A DNA stretch of 64,000 nucleotides, from positions 236,576-300,575 of the forward strand of contig JBCBNX010000001.1 of the NCBI GenBank assembly GCA_039821555.1, read 5' to 3'. Made by a program: the position numbers and the translations under genes. This document shows, piece after piece, positions 31,951-41,462 of the stretch. The notes under the pieces are model-generated. The model searched no databases. It was not told where the DNA came from and saw only the letters and a list, made by a program, of their open reading frames with translations. This DNA comes from Bacteroidota bacterium. GTDB lineage: Bacteria; Bacteroidota; Rhodothermia; Rhodothermales; Rubricoccaceae. Positions within the stretch are counted from its first letter, which is position 1; every line of letters starts with the position of its first letter.

Positions 31951-34281
31951 GTGACTGTTCGTTACGTCCTCGTTTTACTCCTGTGGTGCGCTGCAAGCGA
32001 TGCGTCCGGTCAGGTACTGCGGGGCACGGTCGTAGGCGAAGACGACCAGCCGCTTGCGGGGGCGTCGATAACACTCACCGGCGGGATTGAAGGGGGGACG
32101 ACCACTGAGGCAACGGGGCGGTTTCGGCTGAGGCTGCCAAGCCTTCCTGCAACCGTCGAGGTGCGGTTTCTCGGCTATGAACCACAACGCGTCGTAATTC
32201 TTCCGGGCGAGCCGCTGGAAGTGACGATCCGGCTACGTCCGCGCGTCTTCGAACTGGAAGGATTGGATGTGGCGGGGGAGAATCGTGCTGTGACGCTCAT
32301 GCGGGAGGTCATCCGGCGCAAGCAACAGCGTCGAGCCGCCCTCCAACCGTACACCGCTGAACACTACACCCGCTTCACGCTAAGGCGGCGTGGTGAAGTG
32401 ATCCGCGTCACCGAAACACTCAGCGATGTCTACGTGCGGCCCACGCAGACGGCAAGGGGCGATTCTCGCCGCGAGATCGTGCTCGCCCGGCACCGTCGCC
32501 CTGCAGGTCGCGCCTTCCGCTACGCCCGCGTGGTGCCCGTCCCCGACTTCTACCTCGACGACGAGGTCGTCCTCGACGGTTTCCGCTTCATCGGTCCGAC
32601 GCACCCGAACGCGCTCGATGTCTACACCTTCCGCGTCGGCGACCGCATTGAGGAGGACGGGCAGGTGCTGTGGGAGGTGTCGGTACGCTCTCGTTCGGCG
32701 CTCGCCTCCGCCTTCGAGGGCCGGCTGCGCGTCGTCGATAGCCTGTTCGTGCTCGCCGAGGCCGAACTGCGGCCGTCCGTCACGCTGGAGAAAGAACCGC
32801 CGGTGCAGGCATGGGCCGCGACGTATCGACAGACGTTCACGCCTTCGGCGGAGGCCGACTCTGTCTGGATCTCGGATCGCTTCGAGGTGACCGGACGGGT
32901 GGACGTAGGCGTGCCCGGTGCCTTTCTCCCGGTCGTCCGTACGCAGCAGACGACCATCGTCACGAGTCGACGCCCTGGGATCTTCGGGGGCGACAGCCTC
33001 TTCGCACGCCGCGAGCGCATCGCCGAGCCGCCTGGCGTCTACGCGGGGCGCGACGTCTACGCCGCCGGTCGCTCCATCGCGCCGCCGGACGACGACGAGG
33101 CGCGGGTGCTGCTGGCGAGCACGCGTCCGTTGCGCGCCTCGCTCATCCCCGAGGGCTTGCTGCGCTACTACGTTCCGCTCCCAGTCGAGGAGGCTCCCGA
33201 AGTAGTCGTGACCGACGCCCTCGCGCCTCCGCTGCCGCGCTTCGCAGAGAGCGTGGAGGCGTGGTATAACCGCGTCCAAGGGGCCTATTTCGGCGTTCGG
33301 CCGCGTTTCGGCGTTGGCGAAAACGTCGCTGTGCGTCCGCGCCTCGGCATCGCTACGTCGAATGTGCGTCTCGATGCAGGACTGCGCATGGAGGCGCGAC
33401 TGCCGGTGCGGCTTGGCTCCGAACGTCTGGTTGGCTTCGCTGAGGGCGGCGTGGCCACGGTCCCGTTCGAGCGGTCGTCGGTCTATCCGCAGCCGTTCCT
33501 CGCGGTGCCGACCTACATCGGCTGGGCGGATTACCACGACTACCTCCGTCGCACACGCGTGAAGGCCGGGCTGTCGTGGACAACGGAGAAGGCGCACATT
33601 GAGGTAGCGGGGCAACTCGCGACGCACGATTCTTTGTCCAATGGCACCGACTACGAAGGCATGTTCGTCGGCGAAGGGCAGCGTCCGAACGCGGAGGCTA
33701 CGCCCGGCACGTGGCGATCGGTCGAGGCGAGCATTGGGTTGGGGACGGAGCCGCGGTGGGCGGCCCGGCCCCAAGGCATCTACGCTGAGTTGACTAGCCA
33801 ACTGGGGCGGTTCGACGCGGATGGCGCGGACGCGACAAGCATGGTGCGGTTCACCGGTGAGGTCGGCGGACGTGTAGCTACGCTGTTTCGGCGGCGGCCC
33901 GAGCCTGCGGCGCTCTACGCGAGCCTCTCGGCAGGGTGGGTGAGCGGCGACGCACCGCTACAGCTGCGTCCGCGCACCGAGACGCGAGCCGGTGCGGTCA
34001 GCGGCTTCGGCTCGTTCCGCACGATCGCCAGTCCACCTGTCTCGACGCCTCAGTTCGTTCAACTCGCCTGGGAGCACGACTTCGGACGTAGCCTCTTCGA
34101 AACCGTCGGGCTCCCCGTAGGCGTGGCCCTCACAGGCGGGCATCTGTGGACGGAGGACGCCGACAGCGCGCACGAGGTCGGCCTGTCGCTGCTGCGCCCG
34201 TTTCGTTTTCCCATGCGTATCGACACCGCGTATCGGCTGGACCAGGTTGGGTGGTTCATAGGCATTGGACTGGCCCGGTGA
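31951..34281 (+). CDS. DUF5686 family outer-membrane protein with carboxypeptidase-like regulatory domain
   Basis: The 776-aa protein starts (GTG 31951) with a signal peptide, then a CarboxypepD_reg-like beta-sandwich (GTVVGEDDQPLAGASITL..., about 20-100), then the DUF5686 domain with the RAVTLMREVIRRKQQRRAAL entry helix and a long beta-rich region whose C-terminal part looks like an outer-membrane barrel (many alternating strands, terminal Gly-Leu-Ala-Arg). The family occurs in Bacteroidota and is of unknown function. The gene begins 82 nt after the previous stop. mutS follows 72 nt downstream. Confidence 0.8.
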   Translation: MTVRYVLVLLLWCAASDASGQVLRGTVVGEDDQPLAGASITLTGGIEGGTTTEATGRFRLRLPSLPATVEVRFLGYEPQRVVILPGEPLEVTIRLRPRVFELEGLDVAGENRAVTLMREVIRRKQQRRAALQPYTAEHYTRFTLRRRGEVIRVTETLSDVYVRPTQTARGDSRREIVLARHRRPAGRAFRYARVVPVPDFYLDDEVVLDGFRFIGPTHPNALDVYTFRVGDRIEEDGQVLWEVSVRSRSALASAFEGRLRVVDSLFVLAEAELRPSVTLEKEPPVQAWAATYRQTFTPSAEADSVWISDRFEVTGRVDVGVPGAFLPVVRTQQTTIVTSRRPGIFGGDSLFARRERIAEPPGVYAGRDVYAAGRSIAPPDDDEARVLLASTRPLRASLIPEGLLRYYVPLPVEEAPEVVVTDALAPPLPRFAESVEAWYNRVQGAYFGVRPRFGVGENVAVRPRLGIATSNVRLDAGLRMEARLPVRLGSERLVGFAEGGVATVPFERSSVYPQPFLAVPTYIGWADYHDYLRRTRVKAGLSWTTEKAHIEVAGQLATHDSLSNGTDYEGMFVGEGQRPNAEATPGTWRSVEASIGLGTEPRWAARPQGIYAELTSQLGRFDADGADATSMVRFTGEVGGRVATLFRRRPEPAALYASLSAGWVSGDAPLQLRPRTETRAGAVSGFGSFRTIASPPVSTPQFVQLAWEHDFGRSLFETVGLPVGVALTGGHLWTEDADSAHEVGLSLLRPFRFPMRIDTAYRLDQVGWFIGIGLAR

Positions 34282-34318
34282 GGTCTCGGTGACAGCAGGA
34301 CTGACACCCGCGCGGCGG

Positions 34319-34325
34319 TATCTTC
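34319..34325 (+). promoter_or_regulatory. Putative -7 promoter box for mutS
   Basis: TATCTTC lies 28 nt before the mutS ATG, identical to the box before the S46 peptidase. Confidence 0.4.
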
Positions 34326-34353
34326 GCCGGGCACGAACGACCCGCCGTCTACC

Positions 34354-37155
34354 ATGTCCGATACCCCCGCCGACGCGTCCCAGACGCAGGAGCAAGCCAG
34401 CCTCTTCCCGCTGCCCGCCGACAAGAAAAAGCGCGCGGGCGCGACGCCGCTCATGCGGCAGTATTGGAAGATCAAGGACCGCCACCCCGGTGCGCTCCTG
34501 CTGTTCCGCATGGGCGACTTCTACGAGACGTTCGAGCGCGACGCCGAGGTCGTGGCCGACGTACTCGGGATCACGCTCACGAAACGCGGCAACGGGGCGG
34601 CGGAGGACATCCCGCTCGCCGGCTTCCCGCACCACGCGCTCGAAACGCACCTGCCGAAGCTCGTCAGTGCGGGCTACCGCGTCGCGGTGTGCGAGCAACT
34701 CGAAGACGCCAAGTTCGCCCGAAAAATCGTCAAGCGCGACGTGGTGGAGGTTGTCACGCCGGGCGTGGCGATGCGCGACCAACTGCTCTCGGCGAAGCAC
34801 GCGCACTACCTCGCTGCGGCGGTCTGGGGTACGACTAAGCACATGCAGGGCCGTGTCGGCTTCGCGTTCGTGGACGCCTCGACGGGCGCGTTCTTCGTCG
34901 CCGAGGCTGCGGCCGAAGACTTCGAGGGGCTGCTGCAGACCGTAGGCCCGGCGGAGTTGCTCATCGATAAGCGGCAGAAGAAGCAGCTTCAGTCGATCCG
35001 TGACACGTCGTTCGCGCTCACGCCGCAGGAGGACTGGGTCTTCAGCTACGACTTCGCCTACGAGACTCTGCTGCGGCACTTCGAGACGCACTCGCTCAAA
35101 GGCTACGGCTTCCATGACAATCACGGCGACGACGGGCCGAACAGCGCCGACGCCCTCGCAATCGCAGCGGCGGGGGCGGCACTCTACTACCTCGGCGAGA
35201 CGCAGAAGGGCCGCGTCCCGCACGTGCGCCGCCTCCAGCGCTACGACGCCAGCGACTACATCGCGCTCGACGCCGCCACCAAGCGCAACCTCGAACTCGT
35301 CGCCGCGATGCAGTCGGGCCGCCGGGACGGCTCGCTCATCGGCGTCCTCGACCACACGCTCACGCCGATGGGCGGGCGGCTCCTGCGCGCCTGGCTCGTC
35401 CGACCGCTACAGTCCGTCGAGAAGATCGAACAGCGCCTCGACTCCGTGGACGCGCTCTTCCAGTCAGAGCGATTGCGACGCAGCCTGCGCGAGGAACTGA
35501 AGCAAGTCGGCGACCTCGAACGCCTCGCCGCCAAGGTCTGCACGGGCCGCGCCACGCCGCGCGACCTCGTCACGCTCAAGCTCACGCTCCGGCAGATCCC
35601 GCCCGTCAAGCAACTGCTGGAGGACGTGGCGTCCGAGACGCTCGCGAAGGTCACCGACGCGCTCACGCTCTGCCAGGACACCGTCGACCGTATCCACGCC
35701 GCGCTCGCCGACGAGCCGCCGGCCAAGATGGACGCGGGCGGCACGATCCGTTCCGGGTTCTCCGACGAACTCGACGACCTCCGCACGGTGTCCAAGGGCG
35801 GCAAGACCTACCTCGCCGAGTTGCAGGCGCGTGCCGCGGCCGAGACGGGCATCACGAGCCTCAAAATCGGCTACAACAAGGTCTTCGGGTACTACCTCGA
35901 AGTCACCAACACGCACAAGGACAAGGTCCCGGCTGCGTGGACGCGCAAACAGACGCTTGTCAACGCGGAGCGCTACATCACCGAGGACCTGAAGGTCTAC
36001 GAGGAGAAGATCCTTACCGCCGAGGAGCGCGCGCTGGCGCTGGAGCAACAGCTGTTCTCGGAGCTTCGGATGGCTGTCGCCGAGGCCGTCGAGCCGATCC
36101 AGCGCAACGCCCGCTACCTCGCCATGCTCGACGTGTTCGCTGGGCTCGCCGAGGCCGCGCGGAAGTATGACTACGTGCGCCCGACCGTCGACGAGTCGCG
36201 CGTGCTCGACCTCGAAGCGGCGCGGCACCCCGTCGTGGAGCGGACGCTGCCCGCTGGCGAGGCGTTCATCCCCAACAGCGTGTTGCTGGACCCCGACGGC
36301 GAGGTCGACATCGAGCCGACGAGGGGTGGCCAAGTGCACGTCATCACCGGGCCCAACATGGCGGGGAAGAGCGTCGTGCTGCGGCAGGTCGGGCTCGCGG
36401 TGCTGCTCGCGCAAGTCGGCAGCTTCGTCCCGGCCAAGCGCGCACGGATCGGCGTGGTGGACAAGATTTTTACGCGCGTCGGTGCCTCGGACAACCTCGC
36501 GGCGGGGGAAAGCACCTTCCTCGTGGAGATGAACGAGACGGCCAACATTCTCAATAACGCCACGCAACGCTCGCTCATCCTGCTCGACGAGGTCGGGCGC
36601 GGGACGAGCACCTTCGACGGGCTGAGCATCGCCTGGGCAATCGTGGAGCACTTGCACGATCATACACCCGTCGCAGCTCGGACGCTCTTTGCGACGCACT
36701 ACCACGAACTCAACGCGCTCGCCGACCGCCTGGACGGCGTGCTGCCCTTCCGCATCCAGGTGCAGGAGCACGACGGCCGCGTGATCTTCCTCCGCACCCT
36801 CATCCCCGGCGGGGCCGACCATAGCTACGGCATCGAGGTGGCGCGCATGGCGGGGTTGCCTGAAGCGGTGATTGCTCGCGCGAAACACGTGCTACGCCAC
36901 CTGGAAGCGCACGATGTCGCGGCTGAGATGCAGGGCCCACGCTCCGAAGCAGCGTCTGGCGACGGCGCGCTGCCGTCCGTGCGCGCCACGCCCGAGATCC
37001 CGGCGCCTGACCTCACGGCACCCGTCGCCTACGCCGCCCCTGATCCCATCGCGGCGCAACTCCTGGACACGCTGGAAGCGCTCGACCCGAACCGCCTCAC
37101 ACCCATCGAGGCCCTGATGAAGCTCGCCGAGTTGAAGCAGATCGCGGACGGATGA
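34354..37155 (+). CDS. mutS: DNA mismatch repair protein MutS
   Basis: MutS recognises mismatches and starts repair with MutL. The 933-aa protein is a MutS1 type: a mismatch-binding Phe-x-Glu (F56-Y-E58 in GDFYETF), connector and lever domains, then the ATPase with TGPNMAGKS (about 664-672), the LLDEVGRGTSTFDGLS Walker B/signature (about 745-760), FATHYHEL, and the C-terminal LTPIEALMKLAELK segment that mediates oligomerisation in homologues. A 60-residue Pro/Ala-rich linker precedes that segment. mutL is not in the window. Confidence 0.97.
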   Translation: MSDTPADASQTQEQASLFPLPADKKKRAGATPLMRQYWKIKDRHPGALLLFRMGDFYETFERDAEVVADVLGITLTKRGNGAAEDIPLAGFPHHALETHLPKLVSAGYRVAVCEQLEDAKFARKIVKRDVVEVVTPGVAMRDQLLSAKHAHYLAAAVWGTTKHMQGRVGFAFVDASTGAFFVAEAAAEDFEGLLQTVGPAELLIDKRQKKQLQSIRDTSFALTPQEDWVFSYDFAYETLLRHFETHSLKGYGFHDNHGDDGPNSADALAIAAAGAALYYLGETQKGRVPHVRRLQRYDASDYIALDAATKRNLELVAAMQSGRRDGSLIGVLDHTLTPMGGRLLRAWLVRPLQSVEKIEQRLDSVDALFQSERLRRSLREELKQVGDLERLAAKVCTGRATPRDLVTLKLTLRQIPPVKQLLEDVASETLAKVTDALTLCQDTVDRIHAALADEPPAKMDAGGTIRSGFSDELDDLRTVSKGGKTYLAELQARAAAETGITSLKIGYNKVFGYYLEVTNTHKDKVPAAWTRKQTLVNAERYITEDLKVYEEKILTAEERALALEQQLFSELRMAVAEAVEPIQRNARYLAMLDVFAGLAEAARKYDYVRPTVDESRVLDLEAARHPVVERTLPAGEAFIPNSVLLDPDGEVDIEPTRGGQVHVITGPNMAGKSVVLRQVGLAVLLAQVGSFVPAKRARIGVVDKIFTRVGASDNLAAGESTFLVEMNETANILNNATQRSLILLDEVGRGTSTFDGLSIAWAIVEHLHDHTPVAARTLFATHYHELNALADRLDGVLPFRIQVQEHDGRVIFLRTLIPGGADHSYGIEVARMAGLPEAVIARAKHVLRHLEAHDVAAEMQGPRSEAASGDGALPSVRATPEIPAPDLTAPVAYAAPDPIAAQLLDTLEALDPNRLTPIEALMKLAELKQIADG

Positions 37156-37245
37156 TCGAGGGCTGCGAGGACGTGTGACACACGGATGGCACTCGGCTGC
37201 AGGAGCTTGATTTCGAGTCCTCCGCGCACACATCCCAACTCTGCC

Positions 37246-38280
37246 ATGTCGCTGTCTTTCAACCCGCTCAGCCGCCGCCCTCGGCGCCGTCGTCTTGTGA
37301 TGGCGGTCCGTGGCGCGGCTGGGGCTGGCAAATCGGTCTTCGCCGCCAGCCTGGCCGACGCTGGGCTCGGGCGCCTGTGCTTCTTCGACACGGAGCGGAA
37401 GGCGCGCCTACTTCCTGGCGCCGACGGTACCACGTTCGACGCGCTTGAGATTGAGCAGCCCCAGGAGTTGCCCGCCTTCATTGACTGGGCGCTGGGCCCC
37501 GAAGGACAGGCGCAGGGCTATGGCTGCTACGCCCTCGACTCCTGGGCGATGTACTTCGGACGCCAACACCGAGCCCTGCTCGAAGCCGTGCGGGCCCGAA
37601 CAAGCGATCCGACGGAGCAGCCCACGGCCGAGGAGTTGCAGGCCGACCAACTCGTTCTCCAGGAAGTCCTCCGTCGCCTCTGCGTCGATTCCGGCGCGTG
37701 CGTGGTCATCACCGACCAGATCGCGGCCAAGGGTAAAGAGGATCGGGAAGAAAACGAACTGGGGCGCGTGCTCCCGATGACGGCGTCGGGCCTGGAATAC
37801 TTCGTCGATGTGATGGTGGAGTTGTTCGTCCGGGTCGAGGGCTTCGAGACCGTGCGCGTGGCGCGCGTCGTGAAGTCCAACGTGCCCGAGTTGCCCGTAG
37901 GCGCCGAGATCGAGCAGCCGACGTTTGCCGACTTCCTCAACCGTTTAGGCGCGGGACCTCAGCCGGCCGCCCTACCTGCTGACGAGGCATCGCAGCCTGC
38001 TGCGGAGCCCGACGCGCTCGGGCCTACGCTCGCCGACCTGCGCGAGACGGCTACCGTCTACGGCCTCGACGCGGCGCAACTACGCGTAGCGGCCCGGCAC
38101 TACTGCGGTACGTCCGACCTCGACCGTCTCGCTCCGGACCAGATCGAGAACCTGCTCGACCGCATGCACGCCCGCTATGCGCCCTCCACCGGCGACGGTG
38201 CAAGCGCGCAGCCCGAGGACGTCGCCGCCGAGGTGTCCACCACGGTAGAGAAGCCCAAGAAGCGCCGCCGCGCCGCGTAA
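37246..38280 (+). CDS. Phage-type RecA-like AAA ATPase (AAA_24-like)
   Basis: The 344-aa protein has an N-terminal P-loop ATPase: Walker A VRGAAGAGKS (about 20-29), a CFFDTERKA strand, an acidic YALDSW Walker B-like strand, and CVVITDQ. The layout resembles the phage nucleotide-binding (AAA_24) proteins that work in recombination or single-strand annealing modules. The C-terminal third is Pro/Ala-rich and then helical (a Rho-like or SAP-like LADLRETATVYGLDAAQLRVAA stretch split by variable positions), ending in a Lys/Arg-rich tail. It is 90 nt downstream of mutS. No other phage gene is nearby. Confidence 0.65.
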   Translation: MSLSFNPLSRRPRRRRLVMAVRGAAGAGKSVFAASLADAGLGRLCFFDTERKARLLPGADGTTFDALEIEQPQELPAFIDWALGPEGQAQGYGCYALDSWAMYFGRQHRALLEAVRARTSDPTEQPTAEELQADQLVLQEVLRRLCVDSGACVVITDQIAAKGKEDREENELGRVLPMTASGLEYFVDVMVELFVRVEGFETVRVARVVKSNVPELPVGAEIEQPTFADFLNRLGAGPQPAALPADEASQPAAEPDALGPTLADLRETATVYGLDAAQLRVAARHYCGTSDLDRLAPDQIENLLDRMHARYAPSTGDGASAQPEDVAAEVSTTVEKPKKRRRAA

Positions 38281-38339
38281 TCGGCTTCAACACTCGGCTG
38301 CGACCAGGCATCGTCCGCTCACGCGTCTCGTACAGACTC

Positions 38340-38777
38340 ATGGATCACATCAACGGCCTCGGCGGCGCCTTCGTCTTCTCAAACGACCCGAAGCGTCTCG
38401 CCGACTGGTACACCGAGCACCTCGGGCTCGCCTTCGAGGGCAGCGTCGAGTTTGGCGCGTTTTACCATCAGTTCTGGAGCCTCCACCGCGACGATCCGGC
38501 TCGTCGCCTCGACACCACATTCGCTATCATGCAGGCGAAGGCGGACTTCCCGCCGCCTCTCGTCCACGGCGACGTGGAGACGTACGGCGACCAGCCGTTC
38601 ATGGTCAACCTCCGCGTCAATGACCTCGACGCGCTCCTCGACCGCCTCCAGCAGAACGGCATCGAAGCACTGGGGCGGCAAGACGAGGCCTACGGCAAGT
38701 TCGCCTGGGTCCGCGACGCCGACGGGCACCGCGTCGAACTGTACCAGCCGACAATGCAGCCGCCTGACGAGGGCTAG
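38340..38777 (+). CDS. VOC (glyoxalase/bleomycin-resistance fold) family protein
   Basis: The 145-aa protein has one vicinal-oxygen-chelate module pair: GGAFVFSNDPKRLADWYTEHLGL at the start, the VNDLDALLDRLQQNG helix in the second half, and a DADGHRVELYQP end containing the usual metal-ligand Glu. The substrate cannot be told from sequence. The convergent TonB receptor gene ends 4 nt later. Confidence 0.85.
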   Translation: MDHINGLGGAFVFSNDPKRLADWYTEHLGLAFEGSVEFGAFYHQFWSLHRDDPARRLDTTFAIMQAKADFPPPLVHGDVETYGDQPFMVNLRVNDLDALLDRLQQNGIEALGRQDEAYGKFAWVRDADGHRVELYQPTMQPPDEG

Positions 38778-38781
38778 CCGC

Positions 38782-40935
38782 CTATTTCAGCGACACCGAT
38801 ACGCCTACAAGGACGTGCCGCTCAGGTGCCGGCTCAAGGAAGCGCCCTCCAAACGCGTTCACAACCACGGAGCCCGCATAGCGCGCGTCGGTGACGTTGC
38901 GGACCGTCGCGAACGGCGTGGCGCGCACGCCCCCGCCGAGCCGCACGTCGCTCAGTGCGATGCGTAGGTGCAACACAGCATGGCCGTCTGTCCGGTCGCT
39001 TCCCCCGATGGTTGCATCGTAGGCGGAGACCGCTTCTCCGCTCAGCCCCACGACCAACCGGCTGTTCAGCAGCGGGGTCCGATGGGAGCTCCAGGTTAGC
39101 GTCCAGGTTGCCAGGGCAGGAGGGATGCCGGGAAGGCGAGTGCCTGCTGGCACGTCGGGATCATCGTTGTCAAGGAAAGAGGCCCGCACCATTGTGAGAG
39201 CACAGGCGCCGGAGAAGCGGCCCGGTCCTAAGGGCAGGCGCTCGGCCTGGACACCCAGTTCAAGCCCTAGCGTCGCCGCTTGTCCGCCGTTGTCGAACAC
39301 GGTGACGTCGTCGATTTCGCGGGGGACGAGCAAGCCCGACACACGTGCGGCGAACGCCGCCGCGTCGAGGCGGACGAACCCGTTGCCGCTCGCCCAGGTG
39401 CGTCGAGCGCCTACCTCGGCCCCCCACGTTCGCTCAGGCGATAAGGACGGGTTGAGGCCGGGTCGGCCATCGGGGCGATTGCCCAATTCCGTGGTGGTGG
39501 GTGCGTCGAAGGCACCAGCTCCGTTCACGAAAACGGTCAGCCCACGCGCCCCTGTCCATGTCAGGCCGACGGATGGACTCAGCGCGCCATCTGCGCGGCG
39601 TCGTTCCTCAGGCTCCCCCACATCGACGCCATTGGGCCGTGCTTCATAGGTGATGAGGTCGGCGCGCAGGGCCGCCGTGGCCGTCCAAGACCCTGTGCCA
39701 TGATCCCAAAACGGTAGCGCAATGCGGCTGAAGACCGCGCTAGACTGGACGGTTTCGAGTTGACTCGTAAGCACGTCGGCGCCCGGTCGGCCGCTGTCGT
39801 TGGTCGTCTCCAGGCGGTCGTCGCGCTGCGCTTCTACCTCGAGACCGAGGCCCCAGGAGACGGGTCGGTCGGCGACCTGGGTGCCTTCAATGGTTGCGCG
39901 TGCGCCACCGGTAGCACGGTCAAGTTCGATGTACCGGGGGACAATCGGGTTGTCGAGTGTGCGGAGCCCGCCCCACACCGTGGTGGCGAGCCGGGCGTTT
40001 GCTGTAAGTGGCTGGGCATAGGAGAGCGCTAGGTAGCCTTGCGTCAGTTCTTTCCCGGCGTCTTGCTCGATGGAGGCAGCGCGCGATTGCCTGGGGTCTT
40101 CCGCAGCCTGTTCGGGGGTGAGCCCACCCGGCGATTGTGCTCGCGGGACATACGCTCCAAGGGCGACAACTTGCAGTGACCGCCCGGCGCCTAGCGGCAG
40201 ACGACCCGAAGCGCCAAGGCGAAACGTCTCCGAAGCGGCATGGGTGCGGTAGCCACGCTGGCTGACCGCCGAGCCCCACACCGACAGGCGACCACGTCGT
40301 AGCGATGGCTGCACGGCTGCTTCGGCCTTGTAGAGCCCAAACCCGCCTCCAAGGGCGCGCAGTGCTACGTTCGGGGCGCCAGGCCCTGCTTCCGTCGAAA
40401 GCGCGATGACGCCCCCCGAGCCGCTGCCCCAGAACGTCGAGGCCGGGCCCCGCAACACCTCTACCCGTCGGACGAGGGCCGGATCGACCACATTGAGTTG
40501 CGCCTGGCCGTCCGGGAGCGTGAGCGGGATGTCGTCCAGCAACACGTGGGAGCCACGTACACCGAAGGCCGAGCGCCAGCCAACACCGCGCACGAGCAGG
40601 CGTTCGCCCGTAGAGGGATTGCCGCGGTCCGAGATCCACACGCCAGGAAGGCCGGCCCCAAGATCTGCGAGCGATGCCCCTGGCTCGGTGACACGCTCGA
40701 CACCTGGTCGAATGCGGGTGACTACGGAGAGAGGGGCCCGCGCGGACTCGAGGGTGAACGGCGCCGCAGTCACGACGACGTCGCGTAGCTGACGCAGCGT
40801 GTCCGGTACGGTCCGCACGGATGCATCGGGGTCCGGAAGGGTACCCTCGGCGCTCTGCGCGAGCACGGCCGCTGGGACGAACAGGGGCAGGACCCACAGC
40901 CAACGAAGAAGACGCGCGTATGCTGTACCGATCAT
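38782..40935 (-). CDS. TonB-dependent outer-membrane receptor
   Basis: The 717-aa protein has a signal peptide (about 1-27, ending AAVLAQ), a short acidic linker, a plug domain (VVVTAAPF TonB-box-like start, GVWISDRGNPSTGERLLVRGVGW, and VEVLRGPASTFWGSGSGGVI) and a C-terminal barrel of alternating strands ending in VGVSVSLK. It transports an unknown siderophore, vitamin or oligosaccharide in an energy-dependent way. There is no adjacent SusD-type lipoprotein or TonB gene. I chose ATG 40935 rather than an upstream GTG because it opens the signal peptide directly. Confidence 0.92.
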   Translation of the reverse strand: MIGTAYARLLRWLWVLPLFVPAAVLAQSAEGTLPDPDASVRTVPDTLRQLRDVVVTAAPFTLESARAPLSVVTRIRPGVERVTEPGASLADLGAGLPGVWISDRGNPSTGERLLVRGVGWRSAFGVRGSHVLLDDIPLTLPDGQAQLNVVDPALVRRVEVLRGPASTFWGSGSGGVIALSTEAGPGAPNVALRALGGGFGLYKAEAAVQPSLRRGRLSVWGSAVSQRGYRTHAASETFRLGASGRLPLGAGRSLQVVALGAYVPRAQSPGGLTPEQAAEDPRQSRAASIEQDAGKELTQGYLALSYAQPLTANARLATTVWGGLRTLDNPIVPRYIELDRATGGARATIEGTQVADRPVSWGLGLEVEAQRDDRLETTNDSGRPGADVLTSQLETVQSSAVFSRIALPFWDHGTGSWTATAALRADLITYEARPNGVDVGEPEERRRADGALSPSVGLTWTGARGLTVFVNGAGAFDAPTTTELGNRPDGRPGLNPSLSPERTWGAEVGARRTWASGNGFVRLDAAAFAARVSGLLVPREIDDVTVFDNGGQAATLGLELGVQAERLPLGPGRFSGACALTMVRASFLDNDDPDVPAGTRLPGIPPALATWTLTWSSHRTPLLNSRLVVGLSGEAVSAYDATIGGSDRTDGHAVLHLRIALSDVRLGGGVRATPFATVRNVTDARYAGSVVVNAFGGRFLEPAPERHVLVGVSVSLK

Positions 40936-41037
40936 GACGAGCGCTGGGGTGACATGGCGAGACCACGGGAATCGCGGGCGGGCCACACGCGAGAATTCCG
41001 TCCGATTCCTCGGTTAGCGGCGGGGAAACTCGTTCCA

Positions 41038-41070
41038 TAAAAAAACGCCCCACGCGGTGAGCGTGGGGCG
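41038..41070 (-). terminator. Intrinsic terminator of the tRNA-Phe/tRNA-Asp unit
   Basis: A perfect 10-bp stem CGCCCCACGC/GCGTGGGGCG with a 5-nt loop is followed on the minus strand by seven or more T residues. It lies 8 nt after tRNA-Asp. Confidence 0.88.
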
Positions 41071-41078
41071 CTGCTGTG

Positions 41079-41152
<74 letters not shown>

Positions 41153-41190
41153 GAACAGAGACTGGCGCACCGATTTCGGCACGACAGGAT

Positions 41191-41199
41191 CAAAACATA
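41191..41199 (-). promoter_or_regulatory. Possible internal promoter box ahead of tRNA-Asp
   Basis: On the minus strand the sequence is TATGTTTTG, a one-insertion match to TAnnTTTG, about 40 nt before tRNA-Asp in the 127-nt spacer. This is a weak call; the gene may instead be read from the tRNA-Phe promoter. Confidence 0.25.
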
Positions 41200-41279
41200 C
41201 GGTGGCGAGACGAACTGGGACAACACGCGAGACGCGATCAACGCGCGCTTCACATCGAGCGGCACCGCCCAAAGAACAG

Positions 41280-41352
41280 TGGCCAGGGACGGACTCGAAC
41301 CGCCGACACATGGATTTTCAGTCCATTGCTCTACCAACTGAGCTACCTGGCC
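41280..41352 (-). tRNA. tRNA-Phe (anticodon GAA)
   Basis: The minus-strand 73-nt tRNA has acceptor GGCCAGG/CCTGGCC, discriminator A, T-loop TTCGAGT and anticodon loop CTGAAAA, giving GAA (Phe). CCA is not encoded. Confidence 0.95.
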
Positions 41353-41401
41353 GGTAGCGCCGCTGCGGAGGGCACTCGCACCCCGCGCGATGGCAAGGCC
41401 T

Positions 41402-41409
41402 CAAAGATA
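41402..41409 (-). promoter_or_regulatory. Promoter box of the tRNA-Phe/tRNA-Asp unit
   Basis: On the minus strand the sequence is TATCTTTG, an exact match to the Bacteroidota -7 consensus TAnnTTTG. It lies 49 nt before the mature tRNA-Phe 5' end, in the 110-nt gap after folD. Confidence 0.55.
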
Positions 41410-41462
41410 CGGAGCCCCGTTGCGAAGAACATTCGCAGAGTGCGAACAGTTGGCGAAGGGTG

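Noticed and set aside
35464..36888. 474-codon minus-strand frame opposite mutS, and a similar one at 33958-35355
   Set aside because: Both are mirror frames of mutS and DUF5686 with no recognisable domain or upstream signals.
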